DNA of 64,000 nucleotides. Origin: HIMB11 sp965657135 (GTDB lineage: Bacteria > Pseudomonadota > Alphaproteobacteria > Rhodobacterales > Rhodobacteraceae). The stretch is taken from positions 62,001-126,000 of the forward strand of contig CBFHNF010000001.1 in the NCBI GenBank assembly GCA_965657135.1, given 5' to 3'. The notes below the pieces were generated by a model. The model made no database searches and was not told the DNA's origin. It was given only the letters and a program-made list of their open reading frames with translations. The translations under genes and the position numbers were made by a program. This document shows, one piece after another, positions 52,113-60,155 of the stretch (position 1 is the stretch's first letter; the number at the start of each line of letters is the position of its first letter).

Positions 52113-53201
52113 ATGACAATGAACCCCCAGATGATTGCCGAAGCAACGCGCATTCAATCAGTGTTCCAAGATGCAGGCGCCCACACGGTTCAGGCTGCGA
52201 TTTTGCAGCCTGCGGAAACTTTGCTTGATCTTTATGGCGAAGATATCCGTGCACGCGCCTATGTCACATCAGATCCACTGCGTGGCGAACAAATGTTGCG
52301 CCCCGATTTTACGGTTCCTGTCGTTCAGATGCACATGGACCAAGGCGCAGAACCTGCGCGCTATACCTACAACGGGGTTGTGTTTCGTCGTCAAGAAGAC
52401 GATGCAACACGCGCAAATGAATATTTGCAAGTTGGATACGAGGTGTTTGATCGCACAAACCCAGCACAAACCGATGCCGAGGTATTTGCTCTTATCCAAA
52501 CAGCACTTGGCAATACCCCTGTGCGTGCAACGATTGGCGACATTGGAATTTTAATGGCGGCGGTTAATGGGCTAAGGACATCAGATCGTCGTAAGGCAGC
52601 GCTTCGCCGACATATTTGGCGCCCGCGCCGGTTTCGCACTTTGTTAGACCGCTTTTCTGGGCGCAGCGACGCGCCTGCAACGCGGCAGGCATTATTGAAT
52701 GCAGCAGATCCTTTTGCATCTGCTGGTCCTCAAATTGGCTTACGTAGTGCGGCCGAAGTCGCCGAGAGAATTGAAAACCTAAGGCTTGATGCAGCACTCG
52801 ATCCAATTTCAGACGCCGAAGTTGCATTGATTGACGCGCTGTTGAGTGTTCGGGAAACTTGTCCAAATGCACTTGAACAACTGCGCGACATTGCCGTTGA
52901 CATGCCCTCTATTTCGGGTGCGGTTGCGCGTTTGGCTGATCGGTTGGATGCACTGGCCGATCGCGATGTTGAAATCCAGTCTCTTATGTTTGAGGCCAGT
53001 TTTGGTCGAACATCGATGGAATATTATGATGGGTTCGTGTTCGGATTTAACGCAATTAGTCAGGCTGGCCTTAGTCCCGTTGCTACGGGCGGGCGATACG
53101 ATGCCCTGACTCAGCGACTGGGGAAAGGCGATGCCATCCCTGCGGTCGGTGGCGTCATCCGTCCTGATCTATTGCTACAAATATCAGGAGATGCGTCATG
53201 A
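52113..53201 (+). CDS. hisZ: ATP phosphoribosyltransferase regulatory subunit HisZ
   Basis: A 362-residue HisRS-like protein that lacks aminoacylation motifs and acts as the regulatory partner of short-form HisG, conferring feedback by histidine. The conserved blocks LLDLYGEDIRARAYVTSDPLRGEQMLRPDFTVPVVQMH, the class-II-like ARYTYNGVVFRRQEDD and the closing GRYDALTQRLG are present. The ATG at 52113 lies eight bases after hisS; an ATG two codons later is also possible. It overlaps hisG by four bases. Confidence 0.93.
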   Translation: MTMNPQMIAEATRIQSVFQDAGAHTVQAAILQPAETLLDLYGEDIRARAYVTSDPLRGEQMLRPDFTVPVVQMHMDQGAEPARYTYNGVVFRRQEDDATRANEYLQVGYEVFDRTNPAQTDAEVFALIQTALGNTPVRATIGDIGILMAAVNGLRTSDRRKAALRRHIWRPRRFRTLLDRFSGRSDAPATRQALLNAADPFASAGPQIGLRSAAEVAERIENLRLDAALDPISDAEVALIDALLSVRETCPNALEQLRDIAVDMPSISGAVARLADRLDALADRDVEIQSLMFEASFGRTSMEYYDGFVFGFNAISQAGLSPVATGGRYDALTQRLGKGDAIPAVGGVIRPDLLLQISGDAS

Positions 53202-53890
53202 CCATCAAACTGGGGGTGCCGTCCAAGGGACGACTGATGGAAAGAACCTTTGATTGGTTTGGTGTACGCGGTGTGACCTTGGCACGCACTGGGTCTGATC
53301 GGGAATATGCGGGTGCCGTTGATGGTGCTCCGGGCGTGGAATTGGTTCTGTTGTCCGCAGGTGAAATTCCACGGGAATTGGCCGCAGGGCGAATTCATCT
53401 TGGTGTGACTGGAATTGATCTAATCCGCGAAAAACTGGCGGCGTGGGATCAACGGGTTGAGGTGATGGCCGAACTTGGATTTGGGTTTGCGGATCTTATT
53501 TTGGCCGTGCCGAATTGCTGGATTGATGTTGACACCTTGGATGATTTGGATGCTGTGTCTGCTGCATTTCGGATGCAACACGGTTTCCGTTTGAGGATTG
53601 CCACGAAATACCACCGCTTGGTTCGGGAGTTCCTGAAACAGGCAGGGGTTGCGGATTATCAGATTGTCGATAGCCAAGGCGCAACCGAAGGCACCGTGAA
53701 AAATGAAACAGCAGAGGCGATCGCTGATATCACATCCTCGGGTGAGACACTGCGGGCCAATCACCTAAAGATTCTACGCGATGGTTTGATCCTGAAATCT
53801 CAGGCCTGCTTGTTGCGCTCGCGTGGTGTGGATATCACACCCCAAGAGCGAAAAGATCTGGCAAATTTGCTTAGGATTTTGGGAATCTAG
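53198..53890 (+). CDS. hisG: ATP phosphoribosyltransferase, short form
   Basis: HisG catalyses the first step of histidine synthesis, condensing ATP and PRPP. This is the short form (230 residues), without the C-terminal allosteric domain, and therefore needs HisZ, whose gene is adjacent. Landmarks are GVPSKGRLMERTF, GVTGIDLIREK, ATKYHRLVREFLK and the PRPP-binding QGATEGTVKNETAEAIADITSSGETL near the C-terminus, with the E/D-GT pattern. The start ATG overlaps the hisZ stop (ATGA). The gene converges on the DUF1489 gene, with an 11-bp repeat array in between. Confidence 0.96.
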   Translation: MTIKLGVPSKGRLMERTFDWFGVRGVTLARTGSDREYAGAVDGAPGVELVLLSAGEIPRELAAGRIHLGVTGIDLIREKLAAWDQRVEVMAELGFGFADLILAVPNCWIDVDTLDDLDAVSAAFRMQHGFRLRIATKYHRLVREFLKQAGVADYQIVDSQGATEGTVKNETAEAIADITSSGETLRANHLKILRDGLILKSQACLLRSRGVDITPQERKDLANLLRILGI

Positions 53891-53954
53891 AGGATCAAAC
53901 AATCGCATTTGATCCGACTGTGTTGATGAATGTCGCGTTTTATCCCCACTGCGA

Positions 53955-53987
53955 TGTACCGACGTCACACCGACATTATACCGACGT
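53955..53987 (-). repeat. array of three 11-bp units (ACRTCGGT + 3)
   Basis: Read on the minus strand, units begin at 53987, 53976 and 53965 with ACGTCGGT, ATGTCGGT and ACGTCGGT, exactly 11 bases apart, and a worn fourth copy (CGCAGT) follows. The array begins two bases after the DUF1489 stop and has the same orientation relative to that gene as the array at 10671-10714 has to the HNH gene. Confidence 0.75.
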
Positions 53988-53988
53988 T

Positions 53989-54420
53989 TTACAGAACCCC
54001 AATTTCGGCCAATTTTCCTGCCAATTCCGGGGGCAGAGGATCCTCAGATGCACGCGATTTACTCAGGTCTAGGGGGGCATCTTCGCCCTTTAAGTACCGC
54101 CAGCCTTGGAACGGACGGCGGGGTACTTGGGTTGTGAGGACAAGTTCAGGATCAAGAACAATCGCGCATCGGCGAATGCCATCTGTGCCGATGACTTCAT
54201 CCAGTCGCAAAATACGTTGGCGGCATTGGATAAACCGTTTGATCACCCAATAAATAGACCCGCCCTTCAGTAAGTCTTTTTCTTGTTTGGGCCACATCCG
54301 TGTGATGTGGCGTGGTCGGCCATCGGGCCCTTGTGCTGGGGCACTGGACTGCCAGGCGCGCAAACCATCGATTCCCTCGCTCCCGACACTTAACTTCACA
54401 AGATGTAGTTGATTTGTCAT
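53989..54420 (-). CDS. DUF1489 family protein
   Basis: A 143-residue protein of unknown function from a family largely limited to alphaproteobacteria. Typical blocks are LHLVKLSVGSEGIDGLRAWQ, RMWPKQEKDLLKGGSIYWVIK and QCRQRILRLDE, and PRRPFQGWRYL near the end. No signal peptide or membrane helix is present. It has no cofactor motif that I recognise. It stands alone between hisG and nrdJ, in the same neighbourhood as in other Rhodobacteraceae. Confidence 0.87.
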   Translation of the reverse strand: MTNQLHLVKLSVGSEGIDGLRAWQSSAPAQGPDGRPRHITRMWPKQEKDLLKGGSIYWVIKRFIQCRQRILRLDEVIGTDGIRRCAIVLDPELVLTTQVPRRPFQGWRYLKGEDAPLDLSKSRASEDPLPPELAGKLAEIGVL

Positions 54421-54471
54421 TTATAACCCCAATTTGTGGTGTAGAATACCGATAATTCTGCGTTTGGCAAG

Positions 54472-54500
54472 TTGACCTTTGATGGTATAAGCTCTAGTTA
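54472..54500 (+). promoter_or_regulatory. promoter upstream of nrdJ
   Basis: TTGACC (54472-54477) and TAGTTA (54495-54500) are 17 bases apart, about 47 bases before the nrdJ ATG. No NrdR box and no B12 riboswitch is recognisable in this 127-base gap. Confidence 0.45.
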
Positions 54501-54547
54501 GTCTAGTCCTAACACGCAAAAAATCACCCCAGCTGGAGAGCCAGAGA

Positions 54548-56815
54548 ATGACACGTTTCGCAGCCCCAATAGCAGAGCAAATCTGGGATATGAAATATCG
54601 CTTTAAAGAAGCGGATGGCACGCCTCTTGATGGTACTGTTGAAGATTCCTGGCGACGGATTGCGGGTGCTTTGGCTGTGGTTGAAAAGGATGCGGATCAC
54701 TGGGAAAACGAATTTTATTCCGCCCTTGAGGATTTTAAATTCCTACCTGCGGGACGCATCACCGCGGGGGCTGGAACAGCGCGGAAGGTGACATTGTTCA
54801 ATTGCTTTGTCATGGGGACAATCCCTGATAGTATGGGCGGTATTTTCGACATGCTAAAAGAAGCCGCATTAACAATGCAGCAAGGCGGTGGAATTGGCTA
54901 TGATTTCAGTACGATACGCCCAAAAGGCGCCTTGGTAACAGGGGTTGCTGCAGACGCGTCTGGGCCTCTTTCATTCATGGATGTGTGGGACAGTATGTGT
55001 CGCACGATCATGTCCGCAGGATCGCGTCGTGGGGCCATGATGGCTACGATGCGCTGTGATCATCCAGATATCGAGGATTTCATCACAGCGAAATCGGATG
55101 CGGCCCGTTTGCGGATGTTCAATGTGTCCGTGCTAATCACAGACCCGTTTATGGACGCGGTCAAGACAAACGGATCATGGGATTTGGTGTTTGATGGCAA
55201 GGTTTATCAAACAGTTCAGGCGCGGGATTTGTGGAACAAAATTATGCGCTCGACCTATGATTATGCAGAGCCTGGTGTGATTTTTATCGATCGGATCAAT
55301 AAGGCAAACAACCTTGGGTATTGCGAAACTATTGCGGCCACGAACCCCTGTGGTGAACAGCCATTGCCGCCTTATGGCGCATGTTTGTTGGGATCGATAA
55401 ACTTGGCCCGGCTGGTCAAGGACCCGTTTGAAACAGATGCAGATTTGGATATTGATGGGCTTGGGAAGTTGGTCGCAACTGCGGTGCGGATGATGGATAA
55501 TGTCGTTGATGCATCTGAATTCCCATTGCAAGCGCAAGCACAAGAAGCGCAAGCCAAACGCCGCATAGGTCTGGGTGTGACTGGATTGGCAGATGCGCTT
55601 TTGATGACGGGACTGCGCTATGGGTCAGACGAAGCGGCGCGGCAAACCGATCGCTGGTTGCACGCGATTGCGCGCGCCGCATATCTGGCGTCGGTGGAGC
55701 TTGCCAAGGAAAAGGGTGCATTCCCGCTCTTTGACGCTGAACCTTTTCTAGCATCGGATGCGATGCTGCAAATGGACGAAGATGTGCGCGCCGCAATTCG
55801 CACGCATGGCATTCGCAACGCCTTGTTGACCTCAATCGCTCCGACAGGCACCATCAGCCTATATGCGGGTAATGTAAGCTCAGGGATCGAACCTGTGTTT
55901 GCCTATGCGTATACGCGCAAAGTATTGCAAAAGGACGGCACGCGCACCGAAGAAGAAGTCGTTGATTACGCGGTGCAAATGTGGCGCGACAAATTTGGCG
56001 ATGCCGCACTGCCCGATTATTTTGTGAACGCGCAAACGCTTGCGCCATTAGATCATGTGAAAATGCAAGCTGCGGCGCAAAAATGGATCGATAGTTCGAT
56101 TTCAAAAACCATCAACTGCCCAGAGGATATCAATTTTGACGACTTTCAGGATGTGTATATGCAGGCCTATGAAACGGGGTGCAAGGGGTGCACGACCTAT
56201 CGTCCCAACGACGTAACAGGTTCTGTCCTAAGTGTTTCAGAAAGTAGCGAAGCCGTTCCCGAGGCAGATCAGGGTGCTGATGTGATCTATATGGCAGAGC
56301 CACTTGATCGACCACAGACGTTGGAAGGCAACACCTATAAACTGAAATGGCCTGACAGCGAGCATGCGATTTATGTCACGGTGAATGATGTGATCATAAA
56401 TGGCCATCGTCGTCCATTTGAGGTGTTCATCAATTCAAAGAATATGGAGCATTTCGCATGGACCGTTGCCCTGACGCGGATGATTTCGGCCGTGTTCCGG
56501 CGGGGGGGGGATGTCAGTTTTGTTGTTGAAGAGTTAAAGGCCGTTTTTGACCCACGCGGTGGTGCATGGGTGCAGGGAAAATACATCCCCTCGATCTTAG
56601 CCGCGATTGGTGGTGTTTTGGAACAGCACATGATCGCTATTGGATTTTTGGAAGGTGAGGGAATGGGATTAAAGGAAGATCCCAAAGCGGGCCAGCAGAT
56701 TGTGAATTTGAATGAGTCCCGTGGCAAAGCCTGCCCCAGCTGTGGTCAGTTTGACATGCAGATGGTCGAAGGGTGCATGACCTGCCGCAGCTGCGGGCAT
56801 TCGAAGTGCGGGTAA
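54548..56815 (+). CDS. nrdJ: adenosylcobalamin-dependent ribonucleotide reductase
   Basis: A class II ribonucleotide reductase of 755 residues that makes deoxyribonucleotides with or without oxygen, using coenzyme B12 as radical generator. Landmarks are FLPAGRITAGAG, NCFVMGTIPDSMGGIFDML, QGGGIGYDFS, NPCGEQPLPPYGACLLGSINLARL with the active-site Cys and Glu, and TGTISLYAGNVSSGIEPVF. The C-terminus carries CPSCGQF and CRSCGH, a zinc-ribbon-like end with redox cysteines that regenerate the active site. GGAGAG is before the ATG. A nine-G tract at 56502-56510 lies in the conserved RRGGDVSFV segment; the frame through it is intact. Confidence 0.96.
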   Translation: MTRFAAPIAEQIWDMKYRFKEADGTPLDGTVEDSWRRIAGALAVVEKDADHWENEFYSALEDFKFLPAGRITAGAGTARKVTLFNCFVMGTIPDSMGGIFDMLKEAALTMQQGGGIGYDFSTIRPKGALVTGVAADASGPLSFMDVWDSMCRTIMSAGSRRGAMMATMRCDHPDIEDFITAKSDAARLRMFNVSVLITDPFMDAVKTNGSWDLVFDGKVYQTVQARDLWNKIMRSTYDYAEPGVIFIDRINKANNLGYCETIAATNPCGEQPLPPYGACLLGSINLARLVKDPFETDADLDIDGLGKLVATAVRMMDNVVDASEFPLQAQAQEAQAKRRIGLGVTGLADALLMTGLRYGSDEAARQTDRWLHAIARAAYLASVELAKEKGAFPLFDAEPFLASDAMLQMDEDVRAAIRTHGIRNALLTSIAPTGTISLYAGNVSSGIEPVFAYAYTRKVLQKDGTRTEEEVVDYAVQMWRDKFGDAALPDYFVNAQTLAPLDHVKMQAAAQKWIDSSISKTINCPEDINFDDFQDVYMQAYETGCKGCTTYRPNDVTGSVLSVSESSEAVPEADQGADVIYMAEPLDRPQTLEGNTYKLKWPDSEHAIYVTVNDVIINGHRRPFEVFINSKNMEHFAWTVALTRMISAVFRRGGDVSFVVEELKAVFDPRGGAWVQGKYIPSILAAIGGVLEQHMIAIGFLEGEGMGLKEDPKAGQQIVNLNESRGKACPSCGQFDMQMVEGCMTCRSCGHSKCG

Positions 56816-56845
56816 AGTTACCCGCGACCAGGCTTTGAGCAAGGA

Positions 56846-57697
56846 TCACCGCAGTTGTAGTGATAAGATCATATACTGATTGTGTGCCATGAATGCTTCG
56901 GCAGTTCGGTCTTTTTCGAACAGGCGCCGTCCAAGGCGAAACCTGCGTTTTTTGTTTAGGATCAAATTGAGCAACCGATGCAAAAACCAGCGAAGAGTCG
57001 GCTTACCAACCTTTAACTCATCATCGACCCGCTGTATTGCGTGGCCAAAGACATTAAACAATTCTTGTTCCAGATCGATTGAGGGCGCAACGGCCGCAGT
57101 TATATCCTGACTTGCAAGGGTCGAAATATTTTCGGCGTCCACGTAGTGTTGAAAATCAGAAATCGGATGACCACCTCCGACCCTGCGAAGTTTATCCATC
57201 TTGTCTGCTGCGGTTGTTCGAAAACAATCTGCGATTAGAATATTTCCATTCGCTTTCACACACTGCTTTGCATGCGCAATTGCAACTTTGTATGGGATAT
57301 ATTGAAAACTTTCAGAAAAAAGACACAAATCGAACTGTGAACTTGTTTTGAAATCTTCAAATTTGCAGACATGCACATTGGCCTCTGGGGCATTTTGACG
57401 GCAGCGTTCTGCCAAAAATGGGCTGGGAACCACGATATCAACCTGGTGTCCAAGTGCAATCAATTTGCGTGCCGTTTCACCCGCACCGCCACCAATATCC
57501 AAAATGCGCAAGGGACCTGCTGGCAGATACGAAAACAGCAGATCTGTGTAGGCAGATTGTGCGCGCCCTAGATTGCCAGCGGTGACATCCAAATCTGTCC
57601 AGATGCCGTAGTGTAAGTTCTCAGCCCCCGTTAGCCATTTGATAAAGCTAAGTCCGACATCAAGTCCAACAGCTTGAGAATTCATCTTTCTTGACAT
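56846..57697 (-). CDS. class I SAM-dependent methyltransferase
   Basis: A 283-residue methyltransferase with the SAM-binding motif ILDIGGGAGETARKLIALG at about residue 60, an acidic end of strand 2 (VDIVVPSPF), motif IV-like FDLCLFSESFQYIP and motif VI-like NGNILIADCFR. The N-terminus ENLHYGIWTD and the substrate half resemble small-molecule or lipid methyltransferases, but the substrate is unknown. Two ATGs, 57697 and 57685, are possible. A TATAGT box ends five bases before the first, so a leaderless start at 57697 seems likely. It stands alone; its upstream flank is unusually A+T-rich. Confidence 0.83.
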   Translation of the reverse strand: MSRKMNSQAVGLDVGLSFIKWLTGAENLHYGIWTDLDVTAGNLGRAQSAYTDLLFSYLPAGPLRILDIGGGAGETARKLIALGHQVDIVVPSPFLAERCRQNAPEANVHVCKFEDFKTSSQFDLCLFSESFQYIPYKVAIAHAKQCVKANGNILIADCFRTTAADKMDKLRRVGGGHPISDFQHYVDAENISTLASQDITAAVAPSIDLEQELFNVFGHAIQRVDDELKVGKPTLRWFLHRLLNLILNKKRRFRLGRRLFEKDRTAEAFMAHNQYMILSLQLR

Positions 57698-57807
57698 ATT
57701 CAACTATACCACAAATTTCGACATTTTCTACATGATCGAAACAAGGACTTAAAACAACATTTTTTATATATTTTTCAGATGAAACTGTAACTTGCAGTCA
57801 AAACTGC

Positions 57808-57831
57808 GCATTGGCCCCGTAGGGCCAATGC
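57808..57831. terminator. bidirectional hairpin terminator
   Basis: GCATTGGCCC and GGGCCAATGC pair perfectly around CGTA. On the minus strand a GCGCAGTTTTG stretch follows, just after the permease stop at 57840; on the plus strand AGCTTTTG follows. It probably ends the arsR-permease transcript. Confidence 0.75.
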
Positions 57832-57839
57832 AGCTTTTG

Positions 57840-58862
57840 TTAGACCATCATCTGCCATACCATACCGGCAATAATCGAGCCTATAATGGCCAGACCCAAG
57901 TAGGCGGCAAACACGCGCGGTTTTACCAATGCCCAAACAGCCAGCGCGGCGGGAATAGAGCTTACACCACCTGCAACCATAAAGCTTAGCGCAGCGCCGG
58001 CACTCATTCCTTGGGTCATCAAGGCATCAACAAGTGGGACAGCGGCATAGCCGTTCAAGTAAGCCGGCGCACCGATGAATGACGCCAAGATGATTGTTCC
58101 AATACCTTCTCCACCCAATGCTTGTGCCACCCATTCTGCAGGGATGTAACGGATCATCAATGCTTCAATCGTGTAGGCCAGCATCAACCATTTGGTCAGA
58201 AAGACTGCGTTTTCGACGGCTGTATCACGAAACGCAAGACGCCGTTCATCATCTTTCCAAAAGGTCCAAACTGGTTTCCCTTGAAACGGTGCTTTGACAC
58301 CACAGCACCCGCCGACTTGCGGTTTTTCTCGCAGAGGGTCAACAAAAACGGGATTGTTTGACAGGGCCATGGTCACAAAGCCCCCGAATAAACCCAAACC
58401 AACGGCCGCTACCGTTTTGGCAAGCGCAAAATCAAACCCTAAGGTTCCACTGGTGATGGCAAACATTGCGGGATCCATCAATGGTGAAGACAACCAAAAT
58501 GCCATTACGGCGCCAAGTGGTGCACCCACGGCCAGCAGTGCTGCGATGAAGGGGATCACTTCGCAGGAACAAAACGGTGATAGGCCGCCAAGCAATGCCG
58601 CCAAAACAATCATACGGGTTTGCGCGCCCTCAAACGCACGCGCCAGCAGGGTTTCTGCACCAGTCGCCTTTAAGTAGGCAACAGCAAGCACCGCAAAAAT
58701 GATAAACGGGCCCGTGCTTGTCATCGCGTTTGCGGTGAACCCTAGGGTTGGTGCAAACTCGGCGGGTATGAACAGGGCAACGCACACATATATTGCTATA
58801 ATGGCAGCAAAGGCACCGTCGATCTTTGGCAAGCGGCGTGGGGATTGAGTTAAATCAGTCAT
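57840..58862 (-). CDS. permease of the DUF318/ArsP-YraQ family
   Basis: A 340-residue membrane protein with about eight to ten helices in two related halves. The first half has GGLSPFCSCEVIPFIAAL (C98 and C100) and SSPLMDPAMF, the second GAPAYLNGYAAVPLVDALMTQGMS; these are the family's pseudo-repeated motifs. A cytosolic loop carries VGGCCGVKAP. Members include ArsP, which exports trivalent organoarsenicals, and copper or zinc related transporters; paired cysteines suggest a thiophilic metal or metalloid. It overlaps the upstream ArsR-family gene by eight bases and is therefore expected to be its main target. The ATG at 58862 is used; earlier ATGs lie within the regulator. Confidence 0.85.
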   Translation of the reverse strand: MTDLTQSPRRLPKIDGAFAAIIAIYVCVALFIPAEFAPTLGFTANAMTSTGPFIIFAVLAVAYLKATGAETLLARAFEGAQTRMIVLAALLGGLSPFCSCEVIPFIAALLAVGAPLGAVMAFWLSSPLMDPAMFAITSGTLGFDFALAKTVAAVGLGLFGGFVTMALSNNPVFVDPLREKPQVGGCCGVKAPFQGKPVWTFWKDDERRLAFRDTAVENAVFLTKWLMLAYTIEALMIRYIPAEWVAQALGGEGIGTIILASFIGAPAYLNGYAAVPLVDALMTQGMSAGAALSFMVAGGVSSIPAALAVWALVKPRVFAAYLGLAIIGSIIAGMVWQMMV

Positions 58863-59199
58863 GGCAATCATGCTCGCAAGTTGGGTCACAATCCGCGCAA
58901 CATTCTGTCATCAAGAATTGTGAAAGTGTTTCAATTTTATCATAGGCAACGGCCGCACATATAATTGAGCGACCTTTCTTGGTTTGTGTCACCAATCCAG
59001 CCTGATTCAGTATTTTTACGTGATGGGTCAACGTCGATCCTGTGACTCCACATCGCTCGCCCAAGGCGCCGATTGGAATTCCATCTGGTCCAGCGCGCAC
59101 GAGTGTTCGAAGAACATGTAAGCGCTGTTCCGAACCGAGTGCAGCGAATGTTGATGCCGCGACTTCTAATGAGAGAGTTTGGTCGATCAATGTTTTCAT
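58855..59199 (-). CDS. ArsR/SmtB-family metal-responsive repressor
   Basis: A 114-residue winged-helix repressor. The helix-turn-helix is at about residues 37-65 (PIGALGERCGVTGSTLTHHVKILNQAGLV) and the wing follows. The C-terminus is a cysteine/histidine tail, MTECCADCDPTCEHDCHD, with five Cys and two His in 15 residues, well suited to bind a soft metal or metalloid; the classic ELCVCDL sensor box on helix 3 is absent (a single Cys, in GERCGV, is present). The frame can be opened to 59235 but that start would lie within its own promoter, so the ATG at 59199 is used. It has no ribosome-binding site and is probably read from a leaderless transcript. Confidence 0.88.
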   Translation of the reverse strand: MKTLIDQTLSLEVAASTFAALGSEQRLHVLRTLVRAGPDGIPIGALGERCGVTGSTLTHHVKILNQAGLVTQTKKGRSIICAAVAYDKIETLSQFLMTECCADCDPTCEHDCHD

Positions 59200-59206
59200 A
59201 TTACTA

Positions 59207-59235
59207 AAAATATCGAAATGATTTCGCGCGGTCAA
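59207..59235 (-). promoter_or_regulatory. arsR promoter with operator in the spacer
   Basis: On the minus strand TTGACC (59230-59235) and TATTTT (59207-59212) are 17 bases apart. The spacer contains the 13-bp palindrome CGAAATNATTTCG (59214-59226), so a repressor dimer bound there would cover both boxes. Initiation is predicted at 59200, one base before the ATG. Confidence 0.7.
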
Positions 59236-59369
59236 TAGGTATTTTGTTAAGCAAGTGCCTTTTTCCTTGCTTCATCCGTTTCGGCACAATACCGCATAGT
59301 TTGATCCAGCTGGCGGTTTCGGAATGATCCTTTCACTGAACTGCGCCGGAGTGCTAAAAAGGAACTGAG

Positions 59370-60155
59370 ATGAGTGAAACTGTCATTGATCGCGCATTTG
59401 CCGCGATGCAAGCCGCGCCAGAGGACGAATCTGCACACCTTGCCTTTTATGAACGTGTTGCGGACGCGGAACTTTATCTGTTGTTGGAAAATGAGGCCGC
59501 TGATGATGTCATCGAACCCCGTGTGATAGAAGGGGGTGGTGAAAATCTAGTGCTGGCATTTGATACGGCAGAGCGATTGGCAAATTTTGCAGGAGATATC
59601 GCCCCTTATGTGGCGTTATCAGGACGCGTTTTGGTGTCTATGTTGGTTGTAGAAAAAATGGGAATGGGCCTGAATTTGGGCGTGGAAAGTTCGGAAACAC
59701 TTATCCCAAGCGACGCGATAGAGTGGCTATGCGAAGCCTTGGGAGAAACCCCTGATGAGATCGAGGCCAGGCCCGTTGAATTTTTACCGCCCGCAGGAAT
59801 CCCCGAGCAGGTATTAAAAGCGTTGGATACAAAATTGGTTGCCGCTGCGGGGTTGGTTGAGCAGGTTTGGCTATGCCAAGTTATCTACGATGATCAAAGC
59901 CGAGGGCATTTGTTGGCCTTTGTGAATGCAGAACCAAATGCAGAGCGTGCTCTGGCAAAATCAACGCATGAAGCAATCGCCTTTTCCGGTGTCGATGCAG
60001 CGAGTTTGGATGTCGCATTTTTTGACATTGACGAACCTGCTGCAAAAGCGATTGCAAAGGTTGGCCTAAGATTTGAACTTCCTATTGTGGGCAGTGAAAA
60101 AATCCCCGGCTTGGCACCGGGGATGGATCCAAATTCACCACCAAAGTTAAAATAA
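59370..60155 (+). CDS. SseB family protein
   Basis: A 261-residue acidic soluble protein related to SseB (enhanced serine sensitivity protein). The N-terminal domain, about residues 8-130, has the pattern AFYERVADAELYLLLE and a central VLAFDTAERLANFAG; the C-terminal domain, about 150-250, includes LLAFVNAEPNAERALA and VDVAFFDIDEP-like strands. The biochemical role is not known. AAGGAAC stands eight bases before the ATG. Its stop directly abuts the stop of the convergent FAD/GcvT gene. Confidence 0.78.
   Translation: MSETVIDRAFAAMQAAPEDESAHLAFYERVADAELYLLLENEAADDVIEPRVIEGGGENLVLAFDTAERLANFAGDIAPYVALSGRVLVSMLVVEKMGMGLNLGVESSETLIPSDAIEWLCEALGETPDEIEARPVEFLPPAGIPEQVLKALDTKLVAAAGLVEQVWLCQVIYDDQSRGHLLAFVNAEPNAERALAKSTHEAIAFSGVDAASLDVAFFDIDEPAAKAIAKVGLRFELPIVGSEKIPGLAPGMDPNSPPKLK

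Noticed and set aside
54421..54547. NrdR box or cobalamin riboswitch before nrdJ
   Set aside because: I looked for an ACACWATAT-type box and for a B12 box in the 127-base gap and saw neither; only an ordinary promoter is supported.
56490..56520. Frameshift in nrdJ at the poly-G tract
   Set aside because: The frame is continuous across it and the residues on both sides fit the conserved NrdJ sequence.
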